Source: Hydractinia symbiolongicarpus
Taxonomy: Eukaryota; Cnidaria; Hydrozoa; Anthoathecata; Hydractiniidae
Length of the DNA stretch: 64,000 bases
NCBI RefSeq assembly: GCF_029227915.1
Contig: NC_079877.1
Coordinates: 12,523,351 to 12,587,350, forward strand
Direction of reading: 5' to 3'
Under the pieces are notes generated by a model. It was not told the DNA's origin, made no database searches, and worked only from the letters and a program-made list of their open reading frames with translations. Made by a program: the position numbers and the translations under genes. Below are positions 23,301 through 33,374 of the stretch, piece by piece. How positions within the stretch are numbered: position 1 is the stretch's first letter; each line of letters opens with the position of its first letter.

Positions 23301-26300
23301 AAAACCTTTCTCTAAATCTACAAAGGCAAAATAGAGATTCTTTCTCTTTCCTAAATACTTTTCCTGAAGCTGTCTGAGTAAAAATATTGCATCTGTAGTG
23401 CCACGCCCTGGAACAAAAACAAATTGCATCTTATCTATATTAATTCTTTCTCTAAGTAACTTATCAATTACTCTTTCAATAACTTGCATTATTTGATCAA
23501 CCAACTTCAAACCTCTATAGTTACCTCTTCCTAATGCATCACCTTTGCACTTGAAACAATTCACTATTACACTCGACTGCCACTCACTCGGAATAGCACC
23601 ATCCTTTGTAATCTGATTAGCAAGACTTGTAATAAGCCCAACTCCAATATATCCAGATGCTTTTACCATCTCTGCAACAATACCTGATACTCCTGCAGCC
23701 TTGCCAATTTTCAATTTCCTAATAGCCTCCACTACCCATTCTGTCTTGATCTGCATAACTGGCCCTTCTACAACATCATCAGACAAATTATCCTCAACCC
23801 AATCAAACTCAGTGTTAAGCAAGCAACCTCTGATAATAATTCTTCCAAGCTACCTTTTTCTCCTCCTCTGTGCTAGCCAAAACACCTTCATCATTACGTA
23901 TACACTTCTCACCTACAACATCTTGATTAGTCTTATTCATTTGCTTTGCTATCTTAAATACCTCATTGCATTGGTCTTCCCTTCTTAACACATCTGCAAA
24001 TCTGTTTCTCTCTGCTTCTGATTTTGCTTTATACACTGCTCTACGAGCACGGCGCTTAGCTTCTAAGTAAATATTTTTACTACCACCTGACTTCCACTAT
24101 TTCCACTCTTCTTGTTTGTTAAAAATTTCAAACTACCTCCAACATTTTTGTGGCATGTAACCCTATTACATACAATTTTCAGTTGATAGAATTATTGACT
24201 TTCACAGCCGAAAACCATTAATATGGCTGTGCAACAAGGTGTTAAAATTTTTTTTTAAATTGATCTTTGTTTTTTATAAAGTTTAACATAATGATATACT
24301 AGCAATAAAACGAAGAAAGGCTGTGCAACAAGGTGTTAAAAAATTTTTTTAAATTGATCTTTGTTTTTTAAAAAGTTTAACATAATGATATACTAGCAAT
24401 AAAACGAAGAAAATAATATAAAAGCAGCAGGTGTGTGCATGATTTTTTTTATTTCGAATTAAAAAGAATTTATGTTAACAAACAGGTTGCAAAATTTAAT
24501 GACCTATAGCCTGTCGACCTGGGCAAGGTATGATGCTAAAATGAGTATTTTCAACCTTTACAAAAAAATTAAACAATCCTGTGGGGATGAAGTTGCCTAA
24601 GTTACTCAGTAGATGATATACAGATTTAAAAAAAAGCAATAGAAAAGAACACTGCTTTAGTGAATCCCTTGATGCAGTAACACAAAAATTATAATAATTG
24701 TTCAATTAAAGTTATTTTTTATAATACTTTTCTAATATGTAGCGCAAACATTTACACTGTGTGTTCTGCCTTAAGAACATTTAGATAAAAAGATGTGAGG
24801 TAATGAGTTTCAAATTTAGGGTATGCCAACCTCGTCTCCAGGCCTTTTGGTTCTCAACTGATCTCACTTCCATGATAAGAACTTTCAAAAGCATGCATGG
24901 TACATGCTTGCCCAGTGCAACTCATAATACTATATAACTGGTTATATCGCCGATACAGAGTAGTCCTTAAAGGCAAGAATTATATAAAGATAAAAAAAGT
25001 GACTGCTAAGCATTTTGCTTATTTACCCTAAATAGAAGTAGTTTAAATGTAAACAAGCTGGCTGGGAAGAAAAAGGCTCAAATTTAAAAGGCAATTTGCC
25101 GACATAGACACTGAGCAACATGAAATTGTGGATTGCCAAAGCAAATAAAAAACCCAGAAAATTAATGTCTGCATTTTCAAGCCTATCAATAAGAAGATAA
25201 CATTCGAGCAATAAATCGCCCTCCCAAGGTTACAATAGTTTAGACTGGACGAGCAATCTGAATAAATAAAATAAGTTTATGATCACATATTTTATCACAA
25301 TGTCTTTTTTATCACTTTATTTTACCCTTTTTTTATATATATATTGGTTATTTTTTACTGTAAATAATAAAAACATAACATTTTCTATGTAAGCTCAACC
25401 AGTCAAACTCTTTGTGGAATTGGGGGAGCAATTAATGGCTCAGCTAGTTCTTCATTTCTCATAATTTGCGTGAGCAAGAGCAATCGCTCTCCCCTTATTA
25501 ATAGGCCTGCATTTTTTTGCTAATATGAAATGGCTACATGCCAGCATGAAAGGTTATAATGAAGGTGGAAAATATATTTAAATGGAAACAAGCCTTTTGT
25601 GATGCAACTAACGTTCATTCCACTCTCCAACAATTTATTCCATTCTCTACGACTCTATTGCTAATGACATGAATAATAAATTTTTCAGACTGCTTGTGTT
25701 CTACTGAACAAAATAATGTTTTCTTTGACGACCATAGTATAAAAGCATACAAAACTGGGACACAAGTGACATCAAAACAATAGTGCTTTACAGAAGAAAC
25801 TGTTAATTCTAAAAATACATACAGTGGCGGGTGTGCCTGATTTTTGAGGCAGAAAAAAACAATATTTTTAGCTGCGTAATTGGTTTCATACTTTGTAGAT
25901 TTTGGAACACAAGCAATAACCCAATGTAATCCCTTAATATGTTTGCTTTTTATCATGTATTTTTTTATATTTTAGAGTTAATTGTTCATTCTACTTTAAA
26001 ATTGGTGCATGTCGTCATGGTGACAAGTGTTCTCGCTTGCATAACAAACCTACGTTCAGTCAGGTATGGCAGTCTTAATTTTTAAATTTAAACATACAAA
26101 GAATTTTTTTTTGGTAATGCATCAGCTTCTTGTCCTAAAACCTGAATGATTCTTAGCTGTTAATGTTATAATTTTTAGACTATACTCCTACAAAACATGT
26201 ATCAAAACCCACAAAATCAAGCAACAGTACAAGATGGCACTACAGCTGGTAGTTATATATTCGTATTCGAGCTTTCTTTTCTGGCTCGTGTGAGCCTTAA

Positions 26301-29300
26301 CAACTAGCCACTGTATATTATTAATTCATCAATTTTAAGGTTCATCTCCCGAAGGCATGATATTTTGAGCTAAATGATTTTTGAAACATTGTTTGGGGTG
26401 ACTTACAAATTGTATTGTGTGCACTAAACATCAATGAGACTTTCGATTTTACCTCCATCTTTGCTGTAAACATCAAAAATAAAAAAAGTAGTATTTGCCT
26501 GTGGTAAATACATGAAATCCCCAACACAATAAAGCATGTTGACAAGAACCAGTCAATACTATCTCTAAATAATCAATGTTTCTTCGTCTAAAATATTTAA
26601 ACGTCAAAGAATTTAACCCCATTTTTTGTAACTCGGGTTGACGTTTAGCATACACTTTTTAATTTGAGTTATTCTTTTTGGTCAAGCGAAATTTTCTGCA
26701 ATTTCTACCTGTCAATCAGAATCTTTTTTAAAGGGAGAAGAGCCTTATGCTTATGGCCTAAAACGACTGCTCAAAGTTTTCTTTTGTTTATTCCAGTGAT
26801 CCTTGTTGAAACTTTTAGCTAATATTATGAGTGATGTGGAAGCGCAAGAACACTATGATACCTTCTTCGAAGATGTTTTCCTGGAACTGGAAGAAAAGGT
26901 GTTTATATTAAGCTTTTGTTTGGTTTACATGCTGCAGGACATGCCTCTCAAGGGAGGAGAAATAGGCATTTTTGTACTTGGTTATACCAAAATAACTTCT
27001 GTTCTTGGTTATCCAATTTTGAGATTTGTTTAGTCTTCGATGTGGAAAATTAACTATTTAAGTGAAGAACTATGTTTTAATCTTCCCTATGAAATTTTGT
27101 ATAAGTCAATCATCCCTTGATTAATGTATCTCTTGTATTTATATTCAGTATGGTGAAATTGAAGAAATGAATGTATGTGACAACTTGGGCGATCATCTGG
27201 TTGGTAATGTTTACGTGAAATTCAAGTTTGAAGAAGATGCTGAAAAAGCTGTAAATGATGTCAATAATAGATGGTATAATGGTAAGAGACTGTTCACTAT
27301 CTTACAGTTGCTGGAATATGCTAAAAATCTGTGTATGTTATCTGTACTGGTTAAAAGCTTTTGTTTAACTTTACCAAGCTGTTACTACTAGAATCTTCTT
27401 TGACTAGTTTAATTTCTGAGAATCTACCAAAAGTACTTATGTTTTTTGGGCTTTATATTACTTACGATGGTATAAAATATAAAGGCTGCCCCTTTCCCAA
27501 GTACCATCTTCTTGAACAAATGTTTTTTTCATTCAGCGTGGAATAAAAGAACAAGATTTGAACAGGACGCTATTATTGAGGAATCTATAAGCTTGAGTTT
27601 ATTATAATACAGTATATAAATTGTTATTACACATTTTTTATTTTTCAATACAGTATATAAATTGTTATTACACATTTTTTATTTTTCCCCAAAGTTTATA
27701 AGAATATAGAAACAAAATACACTAGCTGCTCCTTAAGTAATAAGCATAAACTCAACAGAGTTTATGGAAAGTTCAGAAAAAGATTTGTTTGACATTGGAG
27801 CCATTTGTTATGTATTTTTGTGAAATCTAGATTTAACTCCTTGAGTTGACAATAATCACGTTTTCGTTAGGTCAACCAATCTATGCTGAGTTATCTCCGG
27901 TCACGGATTTCAGGTGAGTGTACAAGTTTAAGATTATTGCTACAATTGTTTTACTGTTCCAAGTATAATAATAAATTGCTTCGTCACGGTACATACAAAA
28001 GAAATTTTACCATTTGCAGCGCTAAATAGTATATTTTTATACATCCTGTTTTTATTTATAGAGAATCGTGTTGCAGACAATACGAGATGGGGTGAATCAT
28101 TTTTCTTTTTACCTGTAGTTTTATATATGATATGTTTTACATGTAAATCTTTGTGTAAACAACTTGAACTTTGCCTAGGTTAAAATTTATCAGTTTTTAA
28201 CTTTTTTTTAATTTTAATTTACATTTTTTTAATGTAAATAGAGACTTAACTTGGCAAAGTAGCTTAATAGTTTTTTTTTAAGAAGGGTATTTATTCTAAA
28301 GGTTTACCATTTCTTGAACGTCATAACCCTTTTAGAATATTATGCACACTGAACGGATAAAATGAAATATCTTAAGTTTTAACCTTCATATGTATGCAAC
28401 ATTAGTTAACATTCCATGCATGTTTTTTAGGGAGTGCACACGTGGTGGTTTTTGTAACTTCATGCATCTAAAACCCATCTCAAGAGAACTTAGGTGAGTG
28501 AGTTGTTGCCAGTAACCTTTTATATATATTTTCTTTAAATATATATCAATCTCAAGTGTACATGTACATTTTTATTAGACGCCGATTATACGGAAGACGA
28601 CGGGGCGGTGCGGGCGTTGGAGGTGGTGCATCAAGTGGACCATTAGTACGTCGTGGAAGGTAACTGTATATTAATTTTTTTTGCAAAAATAATGGAAATG
28701 GTAGCATTTTGCAGCGATAAATACACTTTTTTGTAAGTATAGCCTTATTTTGTCAGCCTATCAGCCTCATAATACGCTAATAAGATGCCATGTTTGCCAA
28801 CCCTATATATTTGTACCGTTTGTGCAGATTGACGACATTAGAATTTCCGAACACATTTAAAAAGATTGGAACGTTAGAATGTGTTTTAAGTAATCGATAT
28901 TGATAGTTGATGTTGTTGCGTAAATTGCCAATTATTAAATTCCTAAAGTTCAGGTGAAATTGTATTTCAATTTTTTTTTGTTTGTTTCCATGCTTATCAA
29001 GTTTTCCCATGTTTATAAAAAGAGAGTGTATGTAAGGTTAAAAAAAAGAGTTTTGGGAAAAAGTTGATCCGTTTTGTGTTTCCCTTTTAAACTCGGGAAT
29101 TTTCAAATATACATTTTTTATAGAAAAGTAATGATAATAGCAGGGAATTTTGTAATAGACTTTTTTGTTGAAAAACGTCACCATAATACAGAACTTGATG
29201 GATCATTGTAAATTAGGAAATTTTTGAATTTTAATTTAAAATGCATTATTATGCAGTTGTCAATAATTCCAAATGAATTTGTCGCTCGTACATATTTCCG

Positions 29301-29702
29301 TGCACTCCGTGTCAGCCTGGAGTAAAGTAACAAAAAATTACTCTACGGCGAAAAAAAAATGCGGGAAACAATTTTAAAGAGACAGGTATTGTCACTATAG
29401 AGACCGCTTGGTGGCAAATTCTAGTCCTAGACTAGGCTTTAATCCGTTAAATATTGGTAGGTTCGCCTATCCAAAAGGGTTTTTTAAAGCTACTCAGTCA
29501 TGAGCATACAGATACTTAATAGGCGGACTTATTCAGAACACAAACTTAATCAAAGATTAGATAAGATGCAGTTCTTAGAGGTCACACGTAAGATTCTTTC
29601 TTTCTTAGATCCAGATCTATTTCGCCATCACCACCCAGACGATCTCGTTCAAGATCACCACGACGACACCGACGCAGACGATCAAGAAGCAGAAGCAGAT
29701 AA
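17301..29702 (+). CDS. U2AF1: U2AF small subunit, 35 kDa splicing factor
   Basis: Ten exons (17301-17344, 25976-26063, 26179-26248, 26819-26898, 27149-27281, 27871-27913, 28062-28091, 28431-28493, 28579-28659, 29609-29702) join in frame to 241 residues, the same size as the vertebrate protein. It starts [16 protein letters not shown] first CCCH zinc finger follows ([17 protein letters not shown]), then the U2AF-homology RRM with GNVYVKF, a second CCCH finger ([17 protein letters not shown]), and a Gly-rich plus Arg-Ser tail. U2AF1 recognises the AG at the 3' splice site and partners with U2AF2 to recruit U2 snRNP in the nucleus. Both fingers have all metal ligands. The RS tail is shorter than usual and the segment after finger 1 has diverged. 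Intron 1 is 8.6 kb and loaded with transposons, while the other introns are all under 1 kb. AATAAA at 29948 is a likely polyadenylation signal. Confidence 0.97.
17739..18545. mobile_element. Tc1/mariner-like non-autonomous element in U2AF1 intron 1
   Basis: An 807-bp element flanked by TA on both sides, the target duplication typical of Tc1/mariner. Its ends are inverted copies sharing CAGT then GTGAAAAGGTTTGTTAACAT, continuing into ATTGTGG. It has no open reading frame worth naming, so it is a MITE. The inside contains three copies of a 52-53 bp unit at about 18009-18170 and several CACGA/TCGTG words. Confidence 0.85.
18009..18170. repeat. Three tandem units of about 52 bp inside the mariner-like MITE
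   Basis: Each unit has the order AAAACATTTCTATC, GCTTTTCGTTTTT and AAACTTTTAAAATG, with about 10 percent divergence between units. Internal arrays like this are common in MITEs and can seed minisatellites. Confidence 0.8.
18546..19112. other. U2AF1 intron 1, non-coding gap between transposons
   Basis: AT-rich sequence between the mariner-like element and the LINE debris. I see no exon, no clear repeat ends and no RNA gene. A short TATATATA run lies near 19015. Confidence 0.4.
19113..19450 (-). pseudogene. 3' end fragment of a LINE ORF2, minus strand
   Basis: The minus-strand frame from 19380 down to 19150 encodes [16 protein letters not shown] and then SRSYWKRVI. This is the C-terminal signature of many invertebrate LINE ORF2 proteins, past the reverse-transcriptase domain. 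Just beyond the stop, in transcription order, an (ATG)n repeat at 19113-19143 forms the usual microsatellite tail. Everything upstream of this piece is missing at this spot. It may be the severed 3' end of the minus-strand LINE at 22703-24110. Confidence 0.75.
19770..22500 (+). pseudogene. Degenerate CR1/L2-type LINE with PHD finger, endonuclease and RT
   Basis: A plus-strand LINE copy in pieces. At 19781-20020 there is a PHD-like zinc finger ([24 protein letters not shown]). At 20180-20400 comes an apurinic endonuclease segment ([26 protein letters not shown]). The reverse transcriptase spans about 21370-22250 ([22 protein letters not shown], and a FADN where FADD is expected). The C-terminal tail near 22300 reads AIISWNTLQ. 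Several frameshifts and in-frame stops separate the pieces, and the second catalytic Asp of the FADD box is changed, so the copy is dead. The zinc finger plus endonuclease points to the CR1/L2/Rex branch. It lies in U2AF1 intron 1 in the sense direction. Confidence 0.85.
22701..24110 (-). pseudogene. Degenerate LINE reverse transcriptase, split by a SINE
   Basis: Minus-strand LINE remnant of a different family from its plus-strand neighbour. Reading from 24110 downward: a linker with [16 protein letters not shown], then RT motifs [37 protein letters not shown] and [14 protein letters not shown]. The frame breaks there at a SINE insertion. It resumes with [14 protein letters not shown] and [13 protein letters not shown] and ends at a (TATC)n run near 22700, before the catalytic YADD box. 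Motif order and frame on each side of the SINE fit one interrupted gene. The 3' third is missing here; see the fragment at 19113-19450. Confidence 0.85.
22925..23284 (+). mobile_element. tRNA-derived SINE inserted in the LINE
   Basis: About 360 bp. The 5' end is tRNA-like, with an A box (TAGATTAGTGGTTATAGC) and a B box (GGTTCGATTCC) at normal spacing, so RNA polymerase III could start here. A non-tRNA body follows, containing GGAAATTGGGAAGATGGCAC and GGGTATATCCCTCGATAT, then a (TATC)n tail at about 23268-23284. Flanks share a short TACAT, consistent with a target duplication of 5 bp or slightly more. A second copy lies at 35606-36570. It is not a functional tRNA: the anticodon arm is degenerate and there is no clean acceptor stem. 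Confidence 0.85.
24225..24412. repeat. 94-bp tandem duplication in U2AF1 intron 1
   Basis: The segment starting GGCTGTGCAACAAGGTGTTA at 24225 is repeated at 24319 with only a few differences in poly-T length, giving an exact 94-bp period over two copies. The low divergence says it is young. Confidence 0.9.
24413..25975. other. Last part of U2AF1 intron 1, non-coding
   Basis: Nothing coding is supported. Two single ends of the CTCGT foldback family appear near 24577 (GGGGATGAAGTTGCC) and 24830 (CCAACCTCGTCTCCAGGCC). Open frames on the minus strand at 25023-25211 and 25615-25956 have no domain. Confidence 0.45.
27606..27687. repeat. 41-bp tandem duplication in a U2AF1 intron
   Basis: Two identical copies of a 41-bp unit beginning AATACAGTATATAAATTG at 27606 and 27647. 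The copies show no difference, so the duplication is recent or recently homogenised. Confidence 0.95.
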
Positions 29703-29947
29703 CCTCACTTAGATTCCCAATTTGATGCTTTTCCGACCGACGCCTTCTTTGTATTGGTACCACAAAGTAAACTTTTCAGAAGTTTTTTTATGGTGTAAAA
29801 ATGTTTCCTTGAAGACTGAAAACTGCTTTTATTTGTTGTTTTTATTTTAATTTCCTTTTAATTTCTTGTTCTTTTCATATTCATCCAAATTAAAACGAGT
29901 TTTCAGCACACTTGGAAAACTAAAACAAAATGAGATATGTTCTATAC

Positions 29948-29953
29948 AATAAA
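29948..29953 (+). promoter_or_regulatory. Probable U2AF1 polyadenylation signal
   Basis: Canonical AATAAA 245 bases after the U2AF1 stop codon, in an AT-rich 3' region. No closer canonical hexamer was noticed. Confidence 0.6.
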
Positions 29954-31355
29954 AGTTTTCAAAAACGACGTGCGGGACAAAAGTATCCAATCCCGTAGAC
30001 GAAACATTACAACGAAATAGAATAGAGATTTAAAGAAAATTACCAACCCCAAACTCCCTCTTTAATAAGCCTCCCCAACAATCAATAGTAAGTTAAATAC
30101 ATTCGCATCTCCACGCAAAATCAAATGAAGAATTCGTTTTAATTGTAAAAATTAGTTTTCACAACAATGGTGAAACATCAAATTTTATTTAAAGGGCGTG
30201 TAGCTAGCATCACGGAACTGAGACGCCGTAATTTAGAACATCGTGTATCCATAGTAGAAAATCAGTTCAATACATTATTTAAATAGAAACGAAATATATA
30301 AGTAAGCATCAACAAAATGCATGTCTTTTTTGTAACCTATATATTTTAACAAAAAAATACCAATAGCATTATGCAAAGGGGGCTGGGAACGAGAAGTATG
30401 TGTGACGTTAGAAACATGATCACTGAAATGAGTAACGTATAAAAATTCTTCATTTATACGATGTTTTTGATCCTTCAAAAGACACAAAATTTTAGTGAAT
30501 ACGATGGTAAAAGAGAATTTTGCTTAGAGTGGTTTTAAAATCCGCACTTTGACCCTATTGTCAACCAAATGGAAAGCTATCTGCATAACCATTTTCGTTC
30601 TAACGTAGCTTTCTATAACACCTTTCACTTCACGTATGGCATCTCCGCAAGCCTCAGCATAGATTCATAGATTCTATGCGCAGAAATAAAATTGAGCCCT
30701 GAGTAACTACAAAGCGGACTCCTCGAAGCGCTTCTCAAAGCTCAGCACCTGCTTTGCAGACTAAACACTTTGTCACAAAGGTCGCGTAACGTCACGAAGT
30801 GAAATTCGCGACGTCGCACTTCATCGATCGCTTCACCACTGCGAAAGAAGTAAAAATATCAAGAATGGTGGCATTCTCCCCGCCCCTGGTGACTGCTATG
30901 AAAGTTGGGATGTCTTTCTAAGGAACAATGTCTTTCTACTTCAACCACAACAATAACATTACTTGATAACACCATGGCGACGTAACTACTTCACTTGGTG
31001 ATAAATTATTTCGTTTCCGAGTTTAGGACGTGATTTTTTATTCTCTAATCACTCTTGTTCCCTTGGATTTTTGCCTTTTTGATAAGAAAAATAACGGCAA
31101 AGCGCCCAAAATTTATTTAATTGTTTATTTCACAAACAAGTACATAAATCTGTTATCAACATGGGACTATGAAAAAATATGGAAATAAAATATTACAGTA
31201 TTAAAATTGTATACATAAAATTCAGTAAAAATAGTTGGTATGTATTAAATAACAGATAAAAGAGAAGAAGAAACATGAAAAAAGCTAGTGAAAACTTCCT
31301 AAGCAGTCTGAGGATGTCAGAAGCGATTAGTCACAAGAAACTGAAGCCCAAAAAC
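29954..31355. other. Intergenic, nothing recognised
   Basis: No coding region or clear repeat ends. Around 30780-30830 there is a relatively GC-richer patch with GCGACGTCGCACTTC, a word that recurs near 53660, so this may be an uncharacterised dispersed repeat. The open frame at 30275-30487 has no motif. Confidence 0.35.
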
Positions 31356-31359
31356 TTAA

Positions 31360-31720
31360 CCTTGTCTCCAGAACTATGATTTGCACCAGATTTAAAAAGA
31401 GGTGACATTTTAGTACATTTCCAGTCATTCGTAAAAGACGAGGTTTCAAACGATAAATATATGTTAGAGGTTGAGAGATTGCCTTTATACAGTCGTTGAG
31501 TCACCAAGATGGTATATCGTCTACCCCAACGGCCTTTCTACGTTTCAATGATTTTAGACGTTTTAAAGTATCATCAGAAGTGATCGGTTCGAAAGGAAAA
31601 TTTGAGGCAATTTCCTTTATGATCTTTGTGGAATGACCAGATAAAGCTTGTCCAGGCAAATACAGAGTTTTTAAGTGATTGAACGACATTACAAAAGAAT
31701 CGACAAAACGCATTGGCAAT
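31360..31720 (-). pseudogene. LINE reverse-transcriptase fragment, minus strand
   Basis: The minus strand encodes DTLKRLKSLKRRKAVGVDDIPSW and, in a shifted frame, a continuation like WLNDCIKAISQPLTYIY. This is the stretch just before the first RT motif in CR1/L2-type LINEs, where a KxxKATGxDxIP box is typical. Only about 120 codons remain and the frame is broken, so it is dead debris. Confidence 0.7.
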
Positions 31721-31857
31721 TGTTGTTAATTGTTAAGATAACAAAAAAGTGGAAAACGTTACTTTGTTATTCTTGTTTTTGCTCAACCTTGTTTCCTAGG
31801 CATTTTTACCAAGAATTTATATGGGTCTATGACATAAAATAGAAAATTCGATCCAGA

Positions 31858-31932
31858 AATGACATCATTTTTGATCCCAATGACGTCATTTTTGATCCCA
31901 ATGACGTCATTTTTGATCCCAATGACGTCATT
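31858..31932. repeat. 21-bp tandem array carrying repeated CRE octamers
   Basis: Units of AATGACGTCATTTTTGATCCC are repeated at 21-bp spacing. Three copies contain a perfect TGACGTCA palindrome, the CREB/ATF site, and a fourth at the left has TGACATCA. The 21-bp period is two DNA turns, so all sites would face the same side of the helix. Confidence 0.9.
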
Positions 31933-32865
31933 ATTTTGTTTTTATTTCAAACATCATTGTGATGTACCATCATCATTGTGATGTACCATGTTTTTGACAT
32001 AAACATCAATATATCCAGAAAAAAAACATTTCTTATCTTTTACTTTTATTATTTGTTCACATCATTTTTTATTTTTTTTCCATTAAAATCCCTTTTTATA
32101 TAAAATTAATTTGTTTTCATTAAATAAAAAGTCTACCTTAACTTGATGCTTGACACAACTGTGTAATACGTATGGTGGTGGACCAGCGGTTCTTGAAGTA
32201 AGTACTTCTACCTTGTTGAAAGGCTTGGCTTTGATTGCATTCAGTATTCAACTGTCAACAAAGATGGCTACTAGCATCATTGAAGGATATACCTTAGAAA
32301 CTCAATGTTCTTCCAAATCTAGAATGGTGGTCACAGGGCATGAGCACTAGGGGCCCTCAAGGTAACCCAATACTGTTGTTGATCCAGCCCCCTGAGATTT
32401 CCTTGCCTACCTATATAATGGGAGCAGCTGGAGTCAACTAGTTTCCACCATCACATTGTGCTAATAGTTTGGTTTGCCCACCCACCCTTTTAATGCATAT
32501 TTTTCTTTTTTCTGTTATGTACATCAATCACAACTGTCACCATATTAACTAATTCCTACAATCAACCACGACCCATATGTTAACTCGATAATCGGACCAT
32601 CACCCGACACATGACGAGTGCATACGATACCAATTGATTTAGCCCCCGAGGTTCTTCTACAACGAACCACAACACGCAACGATACTATGAACTACAACAC
32701 GCAACGATCTACAACCTTGGTGATCCAAATTTAGCTACTTGCGATTGCCAATTTTTTTGTCCAGAGGTAGAAGCACTGCTGACCAGCGCTGGTGGGGATG
32801 TCAGGCTTCCTTCGTCAGCCAAATGGGATGAAGATGCGTTTGTTTCCATAACAAATGAGTTGCGT
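31933..32865. other. Intergenic, possible LTR-retrotransposon remnant
   Basis: A TATATAA at about 32411 is followed by a pyrimidine-rich leader. The stretch 32600-32720 contains short repeated words (ACAACACGCAACGAT) and ends ACAACC, next to TTGGTGATCC, which could be a primer-binding site. This arrangement would fit one long terminal repeat, but I see no second copy and no gag or pol, so it is only a suggestion. Confidence 0.25.
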
Positions 32866-32868
32866 TTC

Positions 32869-33086
32869 CACGAGATACGCCATAGCAGGTACCAGGCATT
32901 TCCACGAGATTTGTTGAGGTGTTGGCGATTCCACGAGATTTGCTTAGATGTAGGCATTTCCACGAGATTTGCTGAGATGTAGGCAATTCCACGAGATTTA
33001 CTGAGATGCAGGCTTTTCCACAAGATTCTCTGAGAGGGTTGCGTTTCCACGAGATACACACCCAGGTGAGTTAGCGTTTCCATGAG
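32869..33086. repeat. 29-bp minisatellite (TTCCACGAGAT units)
   Basis: About seven units with a 29-bp period, each carrying TTCCACGAGATTTGCT then GATGTAGGC. Divergence rises toward both edges. The array keeps long reading frames open on both strands because the unit contains no stop in several frames; I treat the minus-strand 159-codon frame across it as a by-product and not as a gene. Confidence 0.85.
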
Positions 33087-33089
33087 ATA

Positions 33090-33127
33090 CGTGGTCTTCA
33101 TCCTTAAGGGTAAGGATGAAGACCACG
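33090..33127. repeat. Perfect 17-bp hairpin with a 4-base loop
   Basis: CGTGGTCTTCATCCTTA (33090-33106) and its exact reverse complement (33111-33127) flank a four-base loop AGGG. As RNA it would form a very stable hairpin on either strand. It directly adjoins the minisatellite. Confidence 0.95.
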
Positions 33128-33374
33128 CGCATCTGGTTTGGCCCCCCTGATAACAAACCTGACATCCCTCCTCTTTCCCCAATCTCAAGTGTAGTTATGA
33201 CATGAAACAAAAGAAAACCGGTAAATTTAAAAATGGCATGTGCGCAACTATATTAAAGAAATTGACATGATATTTGTTAACTGAATAAAGTATTACACTT
33301 TCTGGATCTTAACAATTCAGTTTTTTTGCTAAATAATGAACGTGAATGGCGTAAAGAGCTGAAAGCGTTCTAAA

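Noticed and set aside
29500-29712. 70-codon plus-strand frame overlapping the end of U2AF1
   Set aside because: It is a shifted frame across the last intron and the Arg-Ser exon of U2AF1, which is confirmed by splicing and motif.
32709-33188. 159-codon minus-strand frame with a repeated LxKSRGxA pattern
   Set aside because: It runs across a 29-bp minisatellite. The peptide repeats are translations of that unit in changing frames, the plus strand is also open, and there is no domain or splice context.
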